A stretch of 64,000 nucleotides of DNA, taken from positions 113,293 to 177,292 of the forward strand of contig CAWUSE010000011.1 in assembly GCA_963925805.1 (NCBI GenBank), written 5' to 3'. Positions 44,192 to 52,041 of the stretch are shown in pieces. Positions within the stretch are counted from its first letter, which is position 1. Every line of letters begins with the position of its first letter. Position numbers and translations under genes: made by a program. The notes beneath the pieces are model-generated. The model searched no databases. It saw nothing but the letters and a program-made list of their open reading frames with translations, and had not been told where the DNA came from. The stretch is from UBA10347 sp905182135. GTDB lineage: Bacteria > Actinomycetota > Acidimicrobiia > Acidimicrobiales > UBA10347.

Positions 44192-45001
44192 ATGAGCCAG
44201 ACAGCGAGCCCGAAAGTCACAACCCATCTCGACGCCGGTGTCTACACAATCACGCTGGCTGACCCGGACAACCGCAATGCACTCAGCAGGCAGCTGACCA
44301 GCGAGCTTATGGCCGCTATGGACAGAGTCGATACCGACGGCGACATCCGCGTTGTTGTGTTAACGAACGAAGGAACCGTGTTCTGCGCTGGCGCTGACCT
44401 CTCCGAGCGTTCCGACGATGACCGACCCGATGCCAACGCTGATGAGAGCCCAGAAAAACTAGAGAGCAGCGATCCGCTTGGTTTCTTTGGGCGTATCCGA
44501 CGTTCGCCCAAACCGTGGGTTGGCAAGATCAATGGCCATGCCGTAGCCGGCGGTCTAGGCCTTGCCGCAGCTACCGACATCTCCGTAGCCTTGGACACCG
44601 CCAAGATGGGCTTCAGCGAGGTGCGCATCGGCGTCGCCCCTGCAATCATCTCGGTGATCTGCCTTCCCAAGATGCGCGCATCGGAAGCGTCCGAGGCCTT
44701 TCTGCGCGGCAATCGATTCCCCGCAACCGAAGCAGCTCGACTCGGTCTGGTCAACTACGCAGTGCCCGCAGACCAAGTCGATGCCAAAGTCGACGAGATC
44801 GTTGGCGACCTAGTACTGGGTGGACCACTTGCGCTTGCTGCATCGAAACAGCTTGTCAACGATGTGCCACACATGCCGTTTGACCAGGCCATGGCGTGGA
44901 CGTCCACGCTTTCAGGCAGCCTGTTCGAGTCAGACGAGGGCCAAGAAGGCATGAAGTCATATCTCGAGAAACGGACACCCCGATGGGTTCCCAAAGGCTG
45001 A
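44192..45001 (+). CDS. Enoyl-CoA hydratase/isomerase family protein (crotonase)
   Basis: 269 residues. The crotonase oxyanion-hole segments are FCAGADLSER (about 64-73) and GHAVAGGLGLAAATDISVAL (about 114-133), then GFSEVRIGVAPAII with a Glu near the hydratase position. The C-terminus is standard (EGMKSYLEKRTPRW). It would hydrate or isomerise an enoyl-CoA. No ribosome site is seen upstream, so the transcript may be leaderless. Confidence 0.88.
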   Translation: MSQTASPKVTTHLDAGVYTITLADPDNRNALSRQLTSELMAAMDRVDTDGDIRVVVLTNEGTVFCAGADLSERSDDDRPDANADESPEKLESSDPLGFFGRIRRSPKPWVGKINGHAVAGGLGLAAATDISVALDTAKMGFSEVRIGVAPAIISVICLPKMRASEASEAFLRGNRFPATEAARLGLVNYAVPADQVDAKVDEIVGDLVLGGPLALAASKQLVNDVPHMPFDQAMAWTSTLSGSLFESDEGQEGMKSYLEKRTPRWVPKG

Positions 45002-45006
45002 ATTAA

Positions 45007-45381
45007 TCAACCATCGGCGACAACCTCAAACTCGTCAGACAACCACATGGGTGAATTCGACAAGTCGATGAAGTTGGCTTCGTCGGCCAGCAGGTCTGCT
45101 TGGGCTTGTCGGACAGCGGGGTCATCGCCACCCATCACGTCGAGACTGTCGAACCAAAGTTCGGCGACGCCATCGTAGGGTTCCGGTGCTCCATGATTGC
45201 GCCGCTGGAAGGCACCGTGCAGTCCTGCAAGGTCCTTGGTGTGGACCTGCACGTACCTTCGAATTTGTAGGACTTCAGCTCGCTCCGCGACCAAGGGCGC
45301 ATGAACATTACGCCAATACGCCTGGAACTCTTCGAGCGTCATTTCTGGTCGGCGCCGCAAGGCAAATACAAGCTTGATCAT
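45007..45381 (-). CDS. EthD domain protein
   Basis: 124 residues. The EthD ferredoxin-like fold is recognised from MIKLVFALRRRPEMTLEEF, YWRNVHAPLV (about 22-31) and YDGVAELWFDS (about 79-89). EthD proteins are small dimers, some required for cytochrome P450 ether degradation and others for polyketide cyclisation. The start overlaps the stop of the transglutaminase-like gene (ATGA), and it ends 5 bp from the convergent crotonase. Confidence 0.87.
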   Translation of the reverse strand: MIKLVFALRRRPEMTLEEFQAYWRNVHAPLVAERAEVLQIRRYVQVHTKDLAGLHGAFQRRNHGAPEPYDGVAELWFDSLDVMGGDDPAVRQAQADLLADEANFIDLSNSPMWLSDEFEVVADG

Positions 45382-46061
45382 TGTGCGAATGCCTCGTCTT
45401 TCGGCCCATCATTGGGCTGGTCGCTCTGCCAATCGCCGTAGACACGGTCGAAGTCAGCCTGAATCTCCTCGAGTGGGAGGTCGTCAAAACTACCTCGCTG
45501 GTTGACGTACTCCATATGACGATTGCCTCCTTCGTCGAACGGGTGCATCAGTGCATCGCTGGTGCCATCGAAGTCCAGCGCCTTCACGCCGAACCGCTCG
45601 CACATCTCGATGTTGAAGGCCGAACTCGCCTTACGCCACTCGAGTTGGTCTTCGCCGAGCAAAAATTCGGTGTAGCCATGCCAGATAAACAGGTCGGTCC
45701 CCATCTTCTGTGCGAGCTTCTCGCTGCTCAGATGATTACGTACATCGGCGAACCCGAGTCGGGCCGGAATGCCACAGTGGCGAGCAGCTGCAGTCAACAG
45801 CACTGACTTAGGTGTGCACCAGTTGGCGCTTGTCGCAGCCACCGAGCTTGCTTTGTAGCCAGCGGAACCTTCGGCACCGACATAGGGGTCGTAACGAAAG
45901 CCGTCGCGCACAGCATAGAAAAGGGCGACAGCGACCGCCGTGTGGTCAGCGTCATCAGGTAGATCGCTTCGAGCAGCAGCGGCGAACTCAGCGACCTGGT
46001 CGCTCTCACTATCAATAAACCAGGTTGGTGCGAGCCAGGCAGGGTCAATACGTTCGGTCAT
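45378..46061 (-). CDS. Transglutaminase-like domain protein
   Basis: 227 residues. The catalytic Cys lies in SANWCTPKSVLLTAAARHCG (about 78-97). The His is in LFIWHGYTEFLL (about 124-135), and an Asp/Glu should follow in the EYVNQRG region. The front part resembles bacterial transglutaminase-like hydrolases that act as proteases or amidases. No signal peptide is present. Overlap with the EthD gene implies joint function; the substrate is unknown. It is divergent from an SDR gene only 18 bp away. Confidence 0.82.
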   Translation of the reverse strand: MTERIDPAWLAPTWFIDSESDQVAEFAAAARSDLPDDADHTAVAVALFYAVRDGFRYDPYVGAEGSAGYKASSVAATSANWCTPKSVLLTAAARHCGIPARLGFADVRNHLSSEKLAQKMGTDLFIWHGYTEFLLGEDQLEWRKASSAFNIEMCERFGVKALDFDGTSDALMHPFDEGGNRHMEYVNQRGSFDDLPLEEIQADFDRVYGDWQSDQPNDGPKDEAFAQ

Positions 46062-46079
46062 GTGCCAGTGTTAGCAGTT

Positions 46080-46820
46080 ATGAATATCGCAATTACAACC
46101 GGCGCCGGAACAGGCATTGGACGATCGGCAGCACAACACCTTGCTCAGGACGGCTGGACCGTCGTTGCAGCAGGCCGGCGGCTCGAGCCATTGCAGGAGA
46201 CCATCGCTTCGTTAGAAGGTGACGGACATCTAGCTTTTCCTGCCGACGTGGCGGACCCAAGCGACGTCGATGCACTGTTCGCAGCGACCGTCAAAGCATT
46301 TGGCCGAGTCGACCTCCTATTCAACAACGCCGGTGTTGGGGCTCCCCCGGTACCGTTCGATGAAATCTCTGTCGAGGACTGGAAACGAGTCGTCGACATA
46401 AACCTGACCGGCTCATTCCTGTGCGCCCGGGCCGCGTTTGGCCAAATGAGGAAGCAGAAACCTCGGGGCGGGCGCATCATCAACAATGGTTCGATCTCAG
46501 CACAGACGCCACGCCCACATAGCGCGCCTTACACCTCGACCAAACATGCAATCACCGGGCTGACCAAGTCCATCTCACTTGATGGTCGCAGCCTTGACAT
46601 TGCCTGTGGTCAGATCGACATTGGGAATGCAGCCACCGCCATGGTCGAAATCATGAAGCGGGGAGTACCCCAAGCCGATGGCTCGATCAAGCCTGAAGCA
46701 ACCATGCATGTCGACGAAACGGGGAGAGCCGTCGCCTACATGGCTTCGCTGCCGCTCGACGCCAACGTCTTGACCATGACCGTAATGGCCAACAAGATGC
46801 CCCTGGTCGGCCGCGGTTGA
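46080..46820 (+). CDS. Short-chain dehydrogenase/reductase
   Basis: 246 residues from ATG 46080. A GTG 18 bases earlier would overlap the divergent gene. Classical SDR motifs are present: the cofactor site TTGAGTGIG (about 6-14), NNAG (about 87-90), catalytic Ser in NNGSIS and the YTSTK pair (about 157-161). It uses NAD(P)H on an alcohol or ketone of unknown identity. With 18 bp to the transglutaminase-like start, promoters must overlap and the mRNA may be leaderless. Confidence 0.9.
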   Translation: MNIAITTGAGTGIGRSAAQHLAQDGWTVVAAGRRLEPLQETIASLEGDGHLAFPADVADPSDVDALFAATVKAFGRVDLLFNNAGVGAPPVPFDEISVEDWKRVVDINLTGSFLCARAAFGQMRKQKPRGGRIINNGSISAQTPRPHSAPYTSTKHAITGLTKSISLDGRSLDIACGQIDIGNAATAMVEIMKRGVPQADGSIKPEATMHVDETGRAVAYMASLPLDANVLTMTVMANKMPLVGRG

Positions 46821-46946
46821 TCACCGTAGTTTTGCAGCGGCTACTGCTCCGCCTGGGATGATGCTCCGCTCATCGATCACGTTGCATTGGGATACGTAAA
46901 AGTTGTCGATGCCTTCGGTCGTCATGAGTTCAGCCGCACGCTCGCC
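46821..46946 (-). pseudogene. C-terminal gene remnant
   Basis: A frame between TGA 46947-46949 and TGA 46821-46823 encodes 41 coherent residues (GERAAELMTTEGIDNFYVSQ then CNVIDERSIIPGGAVAAAKLR). An internal ATG at 46925 has no ribosome site. It looks like the last part of a larger enzyme that has lost its front. Its stop abuts the SDR stop, as expected of a convergent gene end. The family is not determined. Confidence 0.35.
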
Positions 46947-47114
46947 TCATACTTAGTGGGGCGAGCGAACTATGTGGCGTTAGCCAGCCCGGCGAACTGT
47001 TCCAGCTTCGTGAACCAGGCTGGTTAGGTAGAAGCAAAAAGGATCCGCCCCAACAGCGTTGACTCAGCAAAGTATCGTCATTTGATCGTTCGGTCTCGCC
47101 GATTGGAGTTCATC
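46947..47114. other. Promoter region of the PKD-like protein gene
   Basis: About 170 bp with no gene. Direct GCGAGCG repeats are seen. A TTGACT element occurs near 47060. Confidence 0.35.
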
Positions 47115-48038
47115 ATGAATCAACAATTACAAGGGTGGAAGCTGGCACTGGCACTTCTCATTCCCGTAGCGATCATCGGCGCGGCAGGCTTTTTGGTCTA
47201 CGGAGCACTTTCTGACGATGACGTTGTCGCAGCCACGATGCCCACAGCGCTCGAAACCCAGACGGCTGACCCCACGACGGTGCCCGCCCCCACGCCGCGT
47301 TCTCTTCCGACGCCGCTCACGTTGCCCACCGCCCCGGCCGTAGCGGCTGTGCCGGTCACCCCGACCGTAACGGTGACTCCACTGCCTGCCCAGACCACGC
47401 CGCCAGCTCCCCAGCCAACAGCGGGTCCTGCTCCCACCTCAACGCCAGATCCCAGCATCGTCACCGTTGCGTGTAAAGGCGACATCCCGGGGACCGTTGA
47501 CACCGGTCAGGCCTTTGGGCCCCTCACTGCTGTGACTGTCCCAGCCGAAGCCGCAGCCGGTTATATCTTCACTTGGAACCTTGGCAACAGTACGACGCAG
47601 ACTTCGCTGTCGACCAGCAACGTGAGCTATGCCGAGGCCGGCACGTACACGATCACATTGGCAGGCAACAGTGCTGCTACCGGGGTCGCCATATTTGTTA
47701 CGTGTGCCACAATCACGGTCAGTGAACCCGTTGCCAATCTGCAGGTGTCCTGCTCGGTGTCACCGGCGAACAGCGAGATCGAGCTTGCATCAGCCAAGGC
47801 TGGTGACGTCATGCGTATCACTACGATCTGGTCGCCGACCAATATCCAACTCTCGCTTCAGTACGAGTTCGAGCCATTTGACGACCTGATCATTATCAAC
47901 CCAGCAGCAACGGGTGACTCACAGACCAACGCGTTTAGCGGTGACGACGCCGTCTTCTCCGTCTTCTGGCGCTACGGCGAAACCGGTGAGGCCGGGCAGT
48001 TGACCTGCCCGGCCTACCCCGGCGGCGAGGTCAACTGA
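47115..48038 (+). CDS. Membrane-anchored extracytoplasmic protein with PKD-like domain
   Basis: 307 residues from ATG 47115 behind GGAG (47105-47108). One N-terminal membrane segment (LALALLIPVAIIGAAGFLVY, about 10-30) is followed by a Pro/Thr/Ala linker (about 40-115). Beta-rich sequence follows, with a PKD-like pattern around 155-200 (YIFTWNLGNSTTQTS...VSYAEAGTYTITLAG) and four cysteines in the outer part. It is probably a cell-surface binding or structural protein. No enzymatic motif is seen. Confidence 0.65.
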   Translation: MNQQLQGWKLALALLIPVAIIGAAGFLVYGALSDDDVVAATMPTALETQTADPTTVPAPTPRSLPTPLTLPTAPAVAAVPVTPTVTVTPLPAQTTPPAPQPTAGPAPTSTPDPSIVTVACKGDIPGTVDTGQAFGPLTAVTVPAEAAAGYIFTWNLGNSTTQTSLSTSNVSYAEAGTYTITLAGNSAATGVAIFVTCATITVSEPVANLQVSCSVSPANSEIELASAKAGDVMRITTIWSPTNIQLSLQYEFEPFDDLIIINPAATGDSQTNAFSGDDAVFSVFWRYGETGEAGQLTCPAYPGGEVN

Positions 48039-48437
48039 GCAACGACGCCCACACCAACGGACAACGGACAAATTCGGCTCACTCGCAGCGCAAGAATTCG
48101 CCCACCCTCATCACCGTTGATAGTTCGGATTTGATGTGCACCTGAACGTCGTGACCAATAAAAACGACTTCATTCAAGCCGGTCCCTATGGCAGCTCAGA
48201 CAGTTGCGCTCGGGCCAGAGCCAATGACCCAAAAAATGCTCGTAGTAGCTATAAACGAGTTGCAGAAGCCTCGGAATTGGTTGCACCGTTTGATGGTGCG
48301 ACCGCCACGATCCAACACATGACTCACCAAGATCTTGTCGGGTACATGAAGCCCTGCCAACTCGACTTATTCACCGATCAGCAACCCGATATTGGTGACA
48401 AACCCGGTGACGACATCGTGCCCGGTTGACATATCGC

Positions 48438-48457
48438 CGGTTTCTCCTTAGAAACCG
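48438..48457. terminator. Perfect 8-bp stem-loop between convergent genes
   Basis: CGGTTTCT (48438-48445), loop CCTT, AGAAACCG (48450-48457). Its position between convergent genes suggests transcription termination. The absence of a T-run makes intrinsic termination uncertain. Confidence 0.4.
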
Positions 48458-48460
48458 AGC

Positions 48461-48500
48461 GCCGAGTGCTCACACCTCAAGCCGAGTGCTCACACCTCAA
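48461..48500. repeat. Perfect 20-bp tandem duplication
   Basis: GCCGAGTGCTCACACCTCAA is present twice without interruption (48461-48480, 48481-48500), directly after the hairpin and 20 bp before the end of the LLM gene. Confidence 0.95.
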
Positions 48501-48521
48501 ACTGAGCAGGGCCCTTCGCTG

Positions 48522-49415
48522 TTACTCAAAGAGCGAGAAGATTTCTTGGAACGCTTCGAACTGACCACCAGTTGCCGATGAGGGCACCAAGATCGGGGTT
48601 TTCAAGCCGGAGTCATACCATGCTTGCAGGCCGTCACGAACCTCGTCGGCTGGCCCGTACAGCGTGACGTCGCTGAGCCATTCATCGGTGAGTAGACCCG
48701 GGATAGCTTTGCGGTCACCTGCGGCTAGTGCAGCCTCAACCGCTTCCATTTCCTCTTGGTAGCCATTCTGCTTCCAGTAGTTGCGATAGTTCGGCAGAGC
48801 CACGTAGAACTGCAGCGTCTTGCGATTAACCGCAGCCGCGGCCTCGCGGTCATCGGAAACGCAGGTCGGGATCATGTTGCCGATCCAGAAGTCGTCGCCA
48901 ACATCTGGCATACGTTCCAATGAACCGGGCATGGCCGAACGTGCGGCGTTGGCAAAGACCATGCCTTCGCTAATCTCGGTCGCCGTAGCGATCATCTTGT
49001 CGCGCATGGTTGCCAGCGTTATGGGCGGCAGCGTGATGCGAGGTTGGGCTCGCATGGTCTCGACAAAGTCCCGAATATCGCCAAGTGGCTTACCGGGGTT
49101 GACGCCCAGTTGCTTGTTCGCCGGTGCGTGACTGACGCCGATACCCATCCGAAAGCGCCCTTCGGCAATTTCGTTGATATAGGAAGCCGTCGCTGCATAG
49201 TCGAGCACGTTACGCGCATAGATGTTTACGATCGAGGTGCCAAACTCGATCGTCGAGGTCTCGTGAGCCATCGACAGGCACAGCCCGAGCGCGTCACCCA
49301 GACTTGGGCAGTAGATGCCGGAGAACCCCCGGCTCTCGATTTCTTTTGCCAGCTCGAGAGTGCGAGCTCGTCGGCTCGGCACAGCGGCCAGTGATAGGGC
49401 AGGTAATTGTGTCAT
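48522..49415 (-). CDS. LLM-class flavin/F420-dependent oxidoreductase
   Basis: 297 residues of the luciferase-like barrel: LAAVPSRRARTLELAKEIES at the start, GFSGIYCPSLGDALGLC, EFGTSIVNIYARN, INEIAEGRFRMGIGVSHAP (about 80-98), and GLLTDEWLSDVTLYGPADEV near the C-terminus. The pattern resembles F420-dependent members common in actinobacteria. ATG follows GGAG by five bases. It is the second gene after the CoA transferase (15-bp gap), so both probably act on one CoA-linked substrate. Confidence 0.85.
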   Translation of the reverse strand: MTQLPALSLAAVPSRRARTLELAKEIESRGFSGIYCPSLGDALGLCLSMAHETSTIEFGTSIVNIYARNVLDYAATASYINEIAEGRFRMGIGVSHAPANKQLGVNPGKPLGDIRDFVETMRAQPRITLPPITLATMRDKMIATATEISEGMVFANAARSAMPGSLERMPDVGDDFWIGNMIPTCVSDDREAAAAVNRKTLQFYVALPNYRNYWKQNGYQEEMEAVEAALAAGDRKAIPGLLTDEWLSDVTLYGPADEVRDGLQAWYDSGLKTPILVPSSATGGQFEAFQEIFSLFE

Positions 49416-49430
49416 AAGATCTCCAACAGT

Positions 49431-50618
49431 CTAGATGGCGCCAGACTCGCGCATAGCACCGATCTGATCCCAGTCGTATCCAAGTTCGAGAAGCAACAAC
49501 TCAGTGTCCGCTCCGAGTTCGGGGGCGACCTTGCCAGGCACCACCGGTGTATCCGACATCTGGATCGGTGAGCCAACCATGCGAATCGGGCCCCATTCGG
49601 GATGCTCGACTTCTTGCATGTACCCGTTGATCCAGTTGTGTTCGTCGGCGGCAGCGGCCTCATAGTCATTGACCGGCGCCCAACGACATCCCACTTCTTC
49701 CAGGATGGCAGCCCACTCTGTCGTGGACTTCTTGCGAAACGTTGGCGCAAGAATATCGAACAACGCCTTGCGGTCTTGCCCGTTCCAGTACAGGGGTGTG
49801 AAACGTTCGTCATCGAGCAACTCGGGCATGTCAACCGCTGCGTAAAATGCCTGCCGCTTATCTGGAGTGACACCCACCAAGGCCATCCAACCGTCGGACG
49901 TCTCGAGAATGCCGTAAGCAGCGTTTAGGAGTGGATGCCCATAGTTGGAAGGCCCTTGTTGCACGCCGGTCAAGAAGTAGGCCGTGTACTCGGCGCATTG
50001 GGCATAGATCTGACTTCCCACGAGCGAAACGTCGACCCGCTGACCGCGGCCCGTCCGCTCGCGCGCCATTAGTGCACCCAGCACGCCAATAGCCATGTTC
50101 TGACAACCGATGTGGTCAGCAATCGTCACCCCAACCGGGGTCGGGCCGGACTCGTCGCTACCTGTAGTGCTGATTAACCCGCCCGCCGCTTGACCGGCCA
50201 GGTCAGCACCCTCGCGGGTAGCGGCTGGACCTTCAGGACCAAAGGTCGAGCCCATGCCGTAGACGATGCGGGGGTTGCGTGCCGCTGCGGCCTCGTAGCC
50301 AACACCCCATTCGTCCAAGGTCCCGGCCTTGAAGTTGGAGATCACAACATCAGCCGTCTCGACCAACCTCAGGAAGGCTTCGGCGCCATCGACGGTCCGC
50401 AGGTCCATCGTGATGCTTCGTTTACCGCGGTTGTTGCCAACGAAGTACGGCGCTCGGAGATCATCCACCGAAATGGGGATCCATCGGCCCTGATCTCCCA
50501 TGCCCGGTAGTTCAACCTTAATGACATCGGCTCCCATGTCAGCCAGCGTCTGCGCCGCTTGCGGCCCTTGAATCAGCAAGCCGGCGTCAAGAACTCGGAT
50601 CCCGTCGAGTGCTCCCAT
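49431..50618 (-). CDS. CaiB/BaiF family (class III) CoA transferase
   Basis: 395 residues. It has the N-terminal LDGIRVLDAGLLIQGPQAAQ, the ADVIKVELPGMGDQGR segment, SNFKAGTLDEWGVGYEA and the catalytic Asp in REGADLAGQAAGGLI (about 157-171). GQRVDVSLVGSQ and the C-terminal PVVPGKVAPELGADTELLL follow. It moves CoA between carboxylic acids via an aspartyl anhydride. It is co-transcribed with an LLM oxidoreductase and divergent from a dienoyl-CoA isomerase-like gene. Donor and acceptor acids are unknown. Confidence 0.92.
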   Translation of the reverse strand: MGALDGIRVLDAGLLIQGPQAAQTLADMGADVIKVELPGMGDQGRWIPISVDDLRAPYFVGNNRGKRSITMDLRTVDGAEAFLRLVETADVVISNFKAGTLDEWGVGYEAAAARNPRIVYGMGSTFGPEGPAATREGADLAGQAAGGLISTTGSDESGPTPVGVTIADHIGCQNMAIGVLGALMARERTGRGQRVDVSLVGSQIYAQCAEYTAYFLTGVQQGPSNYGHPLLNAAYGILETSDGWMALVGVTPDKRQAFYAAVDMPELLDDERFTPLYWNGQDRKALFDILAPTFRKKSTTEWAAILEEVGCRWAPVNDYEAAAADEHNWINGYMQEVEHPEWGPIRMVGSPIQMSDTPVVPGKVAPELGADTELLLLELGYDWDQIGAMRESGAI

Positions 50619-50666
50619 GTCTTCCCCCAGTATTTTCTACGCATCAGTCTGGCATATCCTTGTTCC

Positions 50667-51542
50667 ATGGCTAACAAGGCGCACGAGTGTTTCACGGTTG
50701 AGATCGTGGACAAGGTTGGACTGGTCACGATGAACCGGCCAGAACGCAGCAACTCGATGATCGCATCGTTCTGGCGTGAACTCCCCGAGATCGTCGACGA
50801 TCTATCGAACTCGGGCAACGTGCGCGCCATGGTGCTCGCTGCCCAAGGTAAGAACTTTTGCTCGGGCATGGATCTCGAGGTTTTTGGCAACAACGACGCT
50901 GTTGGGGGTTCAGACATTCAGAGTCCCGACAACAAGGCCCAAGGCCATCCAAGTCGCCGCAACGAGCGCTTCCGCAGTACAGCTTTGAAATTACAAGAGA
51001 CCTTCACTGCGCTGGAACGAGCCCGCATGCCGGTCCTATCGGCAATTCAAGGTGCGTGTGTTGGCGGCGGCATCGACATGGTCTCGGCAACCGACATGCG
51101 CTACACCACGGAAAATGCATGGTTCTGCATCCACGAAATCAACATCGCCATGACCGCCGACGTCGGCACGCTGCAGCGCATGCCCAAACTGGTGCCCGAA
51201 GGCATTGTGCGTGAACTTGCCTATACCGGCCGACGTTGGACGGCCCAGGAAGCCAAAGCTGCTGGTTTCGTGAACGAGATCTACCCCAACCATGAAACTC
51301 TGCTCGATGCAGTGATGAACGTAGCTGGAGAGATCGCCTCGAAAAGCCCGATGGCAGTGTGGGGGACCAAGCAGACCATGCACTACACCCGCGACCATTC
51401 TGTAGCCGATGGGCTCGAGTTCATCGCCAACTGGAACGCGGCCATGTTCGACACCGATGATATGGCCGAGGCATTCACGGCATCGATCGAGAAACGTGGC
51501 GCTGAATTCCCTGATCTCTGGCCCCTAAGCAACGGGCTCTAA
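50667..51542 (+). CDS. Crotonase close to delta(3,5)-delta(2,4)-dienoyl-CoA isomerase
   Basis: 291 residues from ATG 50667; the longer frame upstream overlaps the CoA transferase promoter. The oxyanion-hole parts are NFCSGMDLEVF and GACVGGGIDMVSATDMRY. The segment EINIAMTADVGTLQRMPKL (about 162-180) closely resembles the ECH1 pattern E-V-D-V-x-L-A-A-D-V-G-T-L-Q-R, which provides the isomerase Glu and Asp. It would shift double bonds in a dienoyl-CoA. Just ahead of the paa-type operon, it might serve as the isomerase for epoxide or oxepin-type products, but this is inference. Confidence 0.87.
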   Translation: MANKAHECFTVEIVDKVGLVTMNRPERSNSMIASFWRELPEIVDDLSNSGNVRAMVLAAQGKNFCSGMDLEVFGNNDAVGGSDIQSPDNKAQGHPSRRNERFRSTALKLQETFTALERARMPVLSAIQGACVGGGIDMVSATDMRYTTENAWFCIHEINIAMTADVGTLQRMPKLVPEGIVRELAYTGRRWTAQEAKAAGFVNEIYPNHETLLDAVMNVAGEIASKSPMAVWGTKQTMHYTRDHSVADGLEFIANWNAAMFDTDDMAEAFTASIEKRGAEFPDLWPLSNGL

Positions 51543-51903
51543 GCGTCGAACCGGCATTGATGTTGCCACGCAACCACTCGACGAAGTCGGCACCGACATT
51601 GGCTGGATTGCACGGTCTACCTGCATGGGCGATTGCCTACCTGCATGGGTGACTTCCCAGATCGACGCAAGTGGCCCATCGGGTGAGTTCCACGCCAGCG
51701 CTGATGCAATCCAGAACCCGCTGATTACCGAGGTGCCTTCATCTTCGGCAGAGTCCTCGCCGCCCATGGATTCGGCCCAACCAAAGGCAATCTCGGGTTC
51801 AGCGTTGCGCTTCCACCACGAGTGCCGACGGCAATCCCGGCACCTTCGCGTCCACTACTTTGGGTGAAGATCCCCCAAATGATTTGATCTTCGCCACCTT
51901 CAT
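51543..51903 (-). pseudogene. Frameshifted gene with a 20-bp tandem duplication, unknown family
   Basis: From ATG 51901-51903 the frame reads MKVAKIKSFGGSSPKVVDAK and ends early (VEAQR then TGA). Shifted by one base it continues WWKRNAEPEIAFGWAES and GFWIASALAWNSPDGPLASI to WEVTHAG. There a near-perfect 20-bp duplication shifts the frame again. Removing one copy gives ADFVEWLRGNINAGSTLR near the end. The three segments read as one protein of about 120 residues. No family is recognised. Confidence 0.5.
51617..51656. repeat. Near-perfect 20-bp tandem duplication
   Basis: CTACCTGCATGGGCGATTGC (51617-51636) is followed by CTACCTGCATGGGTGACTTC (51637-51656), with three late mismatches. It is out of frame in the pseudogene around it and is probably one of its inactivating lesions. 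Confidence 0.85.
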
Positions 51904-52041
51904 GCACACGTTGTCCATTCGCCCCGCCCTGGCCCCATCGTGGTTTCGTTACGTAGCTTTCTTAGTGCCCACCGACAACTCTCATTAACCGATCTTCGGT
52001 CGCGAGCTGGCAGATAGCGGTTCTCTTCGTAAATACAGCGT
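51904..52041. promoter_or_regulatory. Spacer carrying the paa-type operon promoter
   Basis: About 140 bp between the pseudogene start and paaA, the only place for the operon promoter. No clear -35/-10 pair or ribosome site is visible, and ATG 52042 may be near the transcript start. Confidence 0.3.

Larger units (their letters stand above)
48039..48521. other. Convergent intergenic region with hairpin and tandem repeat
   Basis: About 480 bp. A plus-strand 97-codon frame (48136-48429) was not accepted: no ribosome site, unfamiliar sequence, and an equally plausible opposite-strand reading. The hairpin and tandem repeat near the right end are listed separately. Confidence 0.4.

Noticed and set aside
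48136..48429. 97-codon plus-strand open frame in the spacer before the LLM gene
   Set aside because: There is no ribosome site or recognisable motif, and the opposite strand reads equally well; kept as intergenic.
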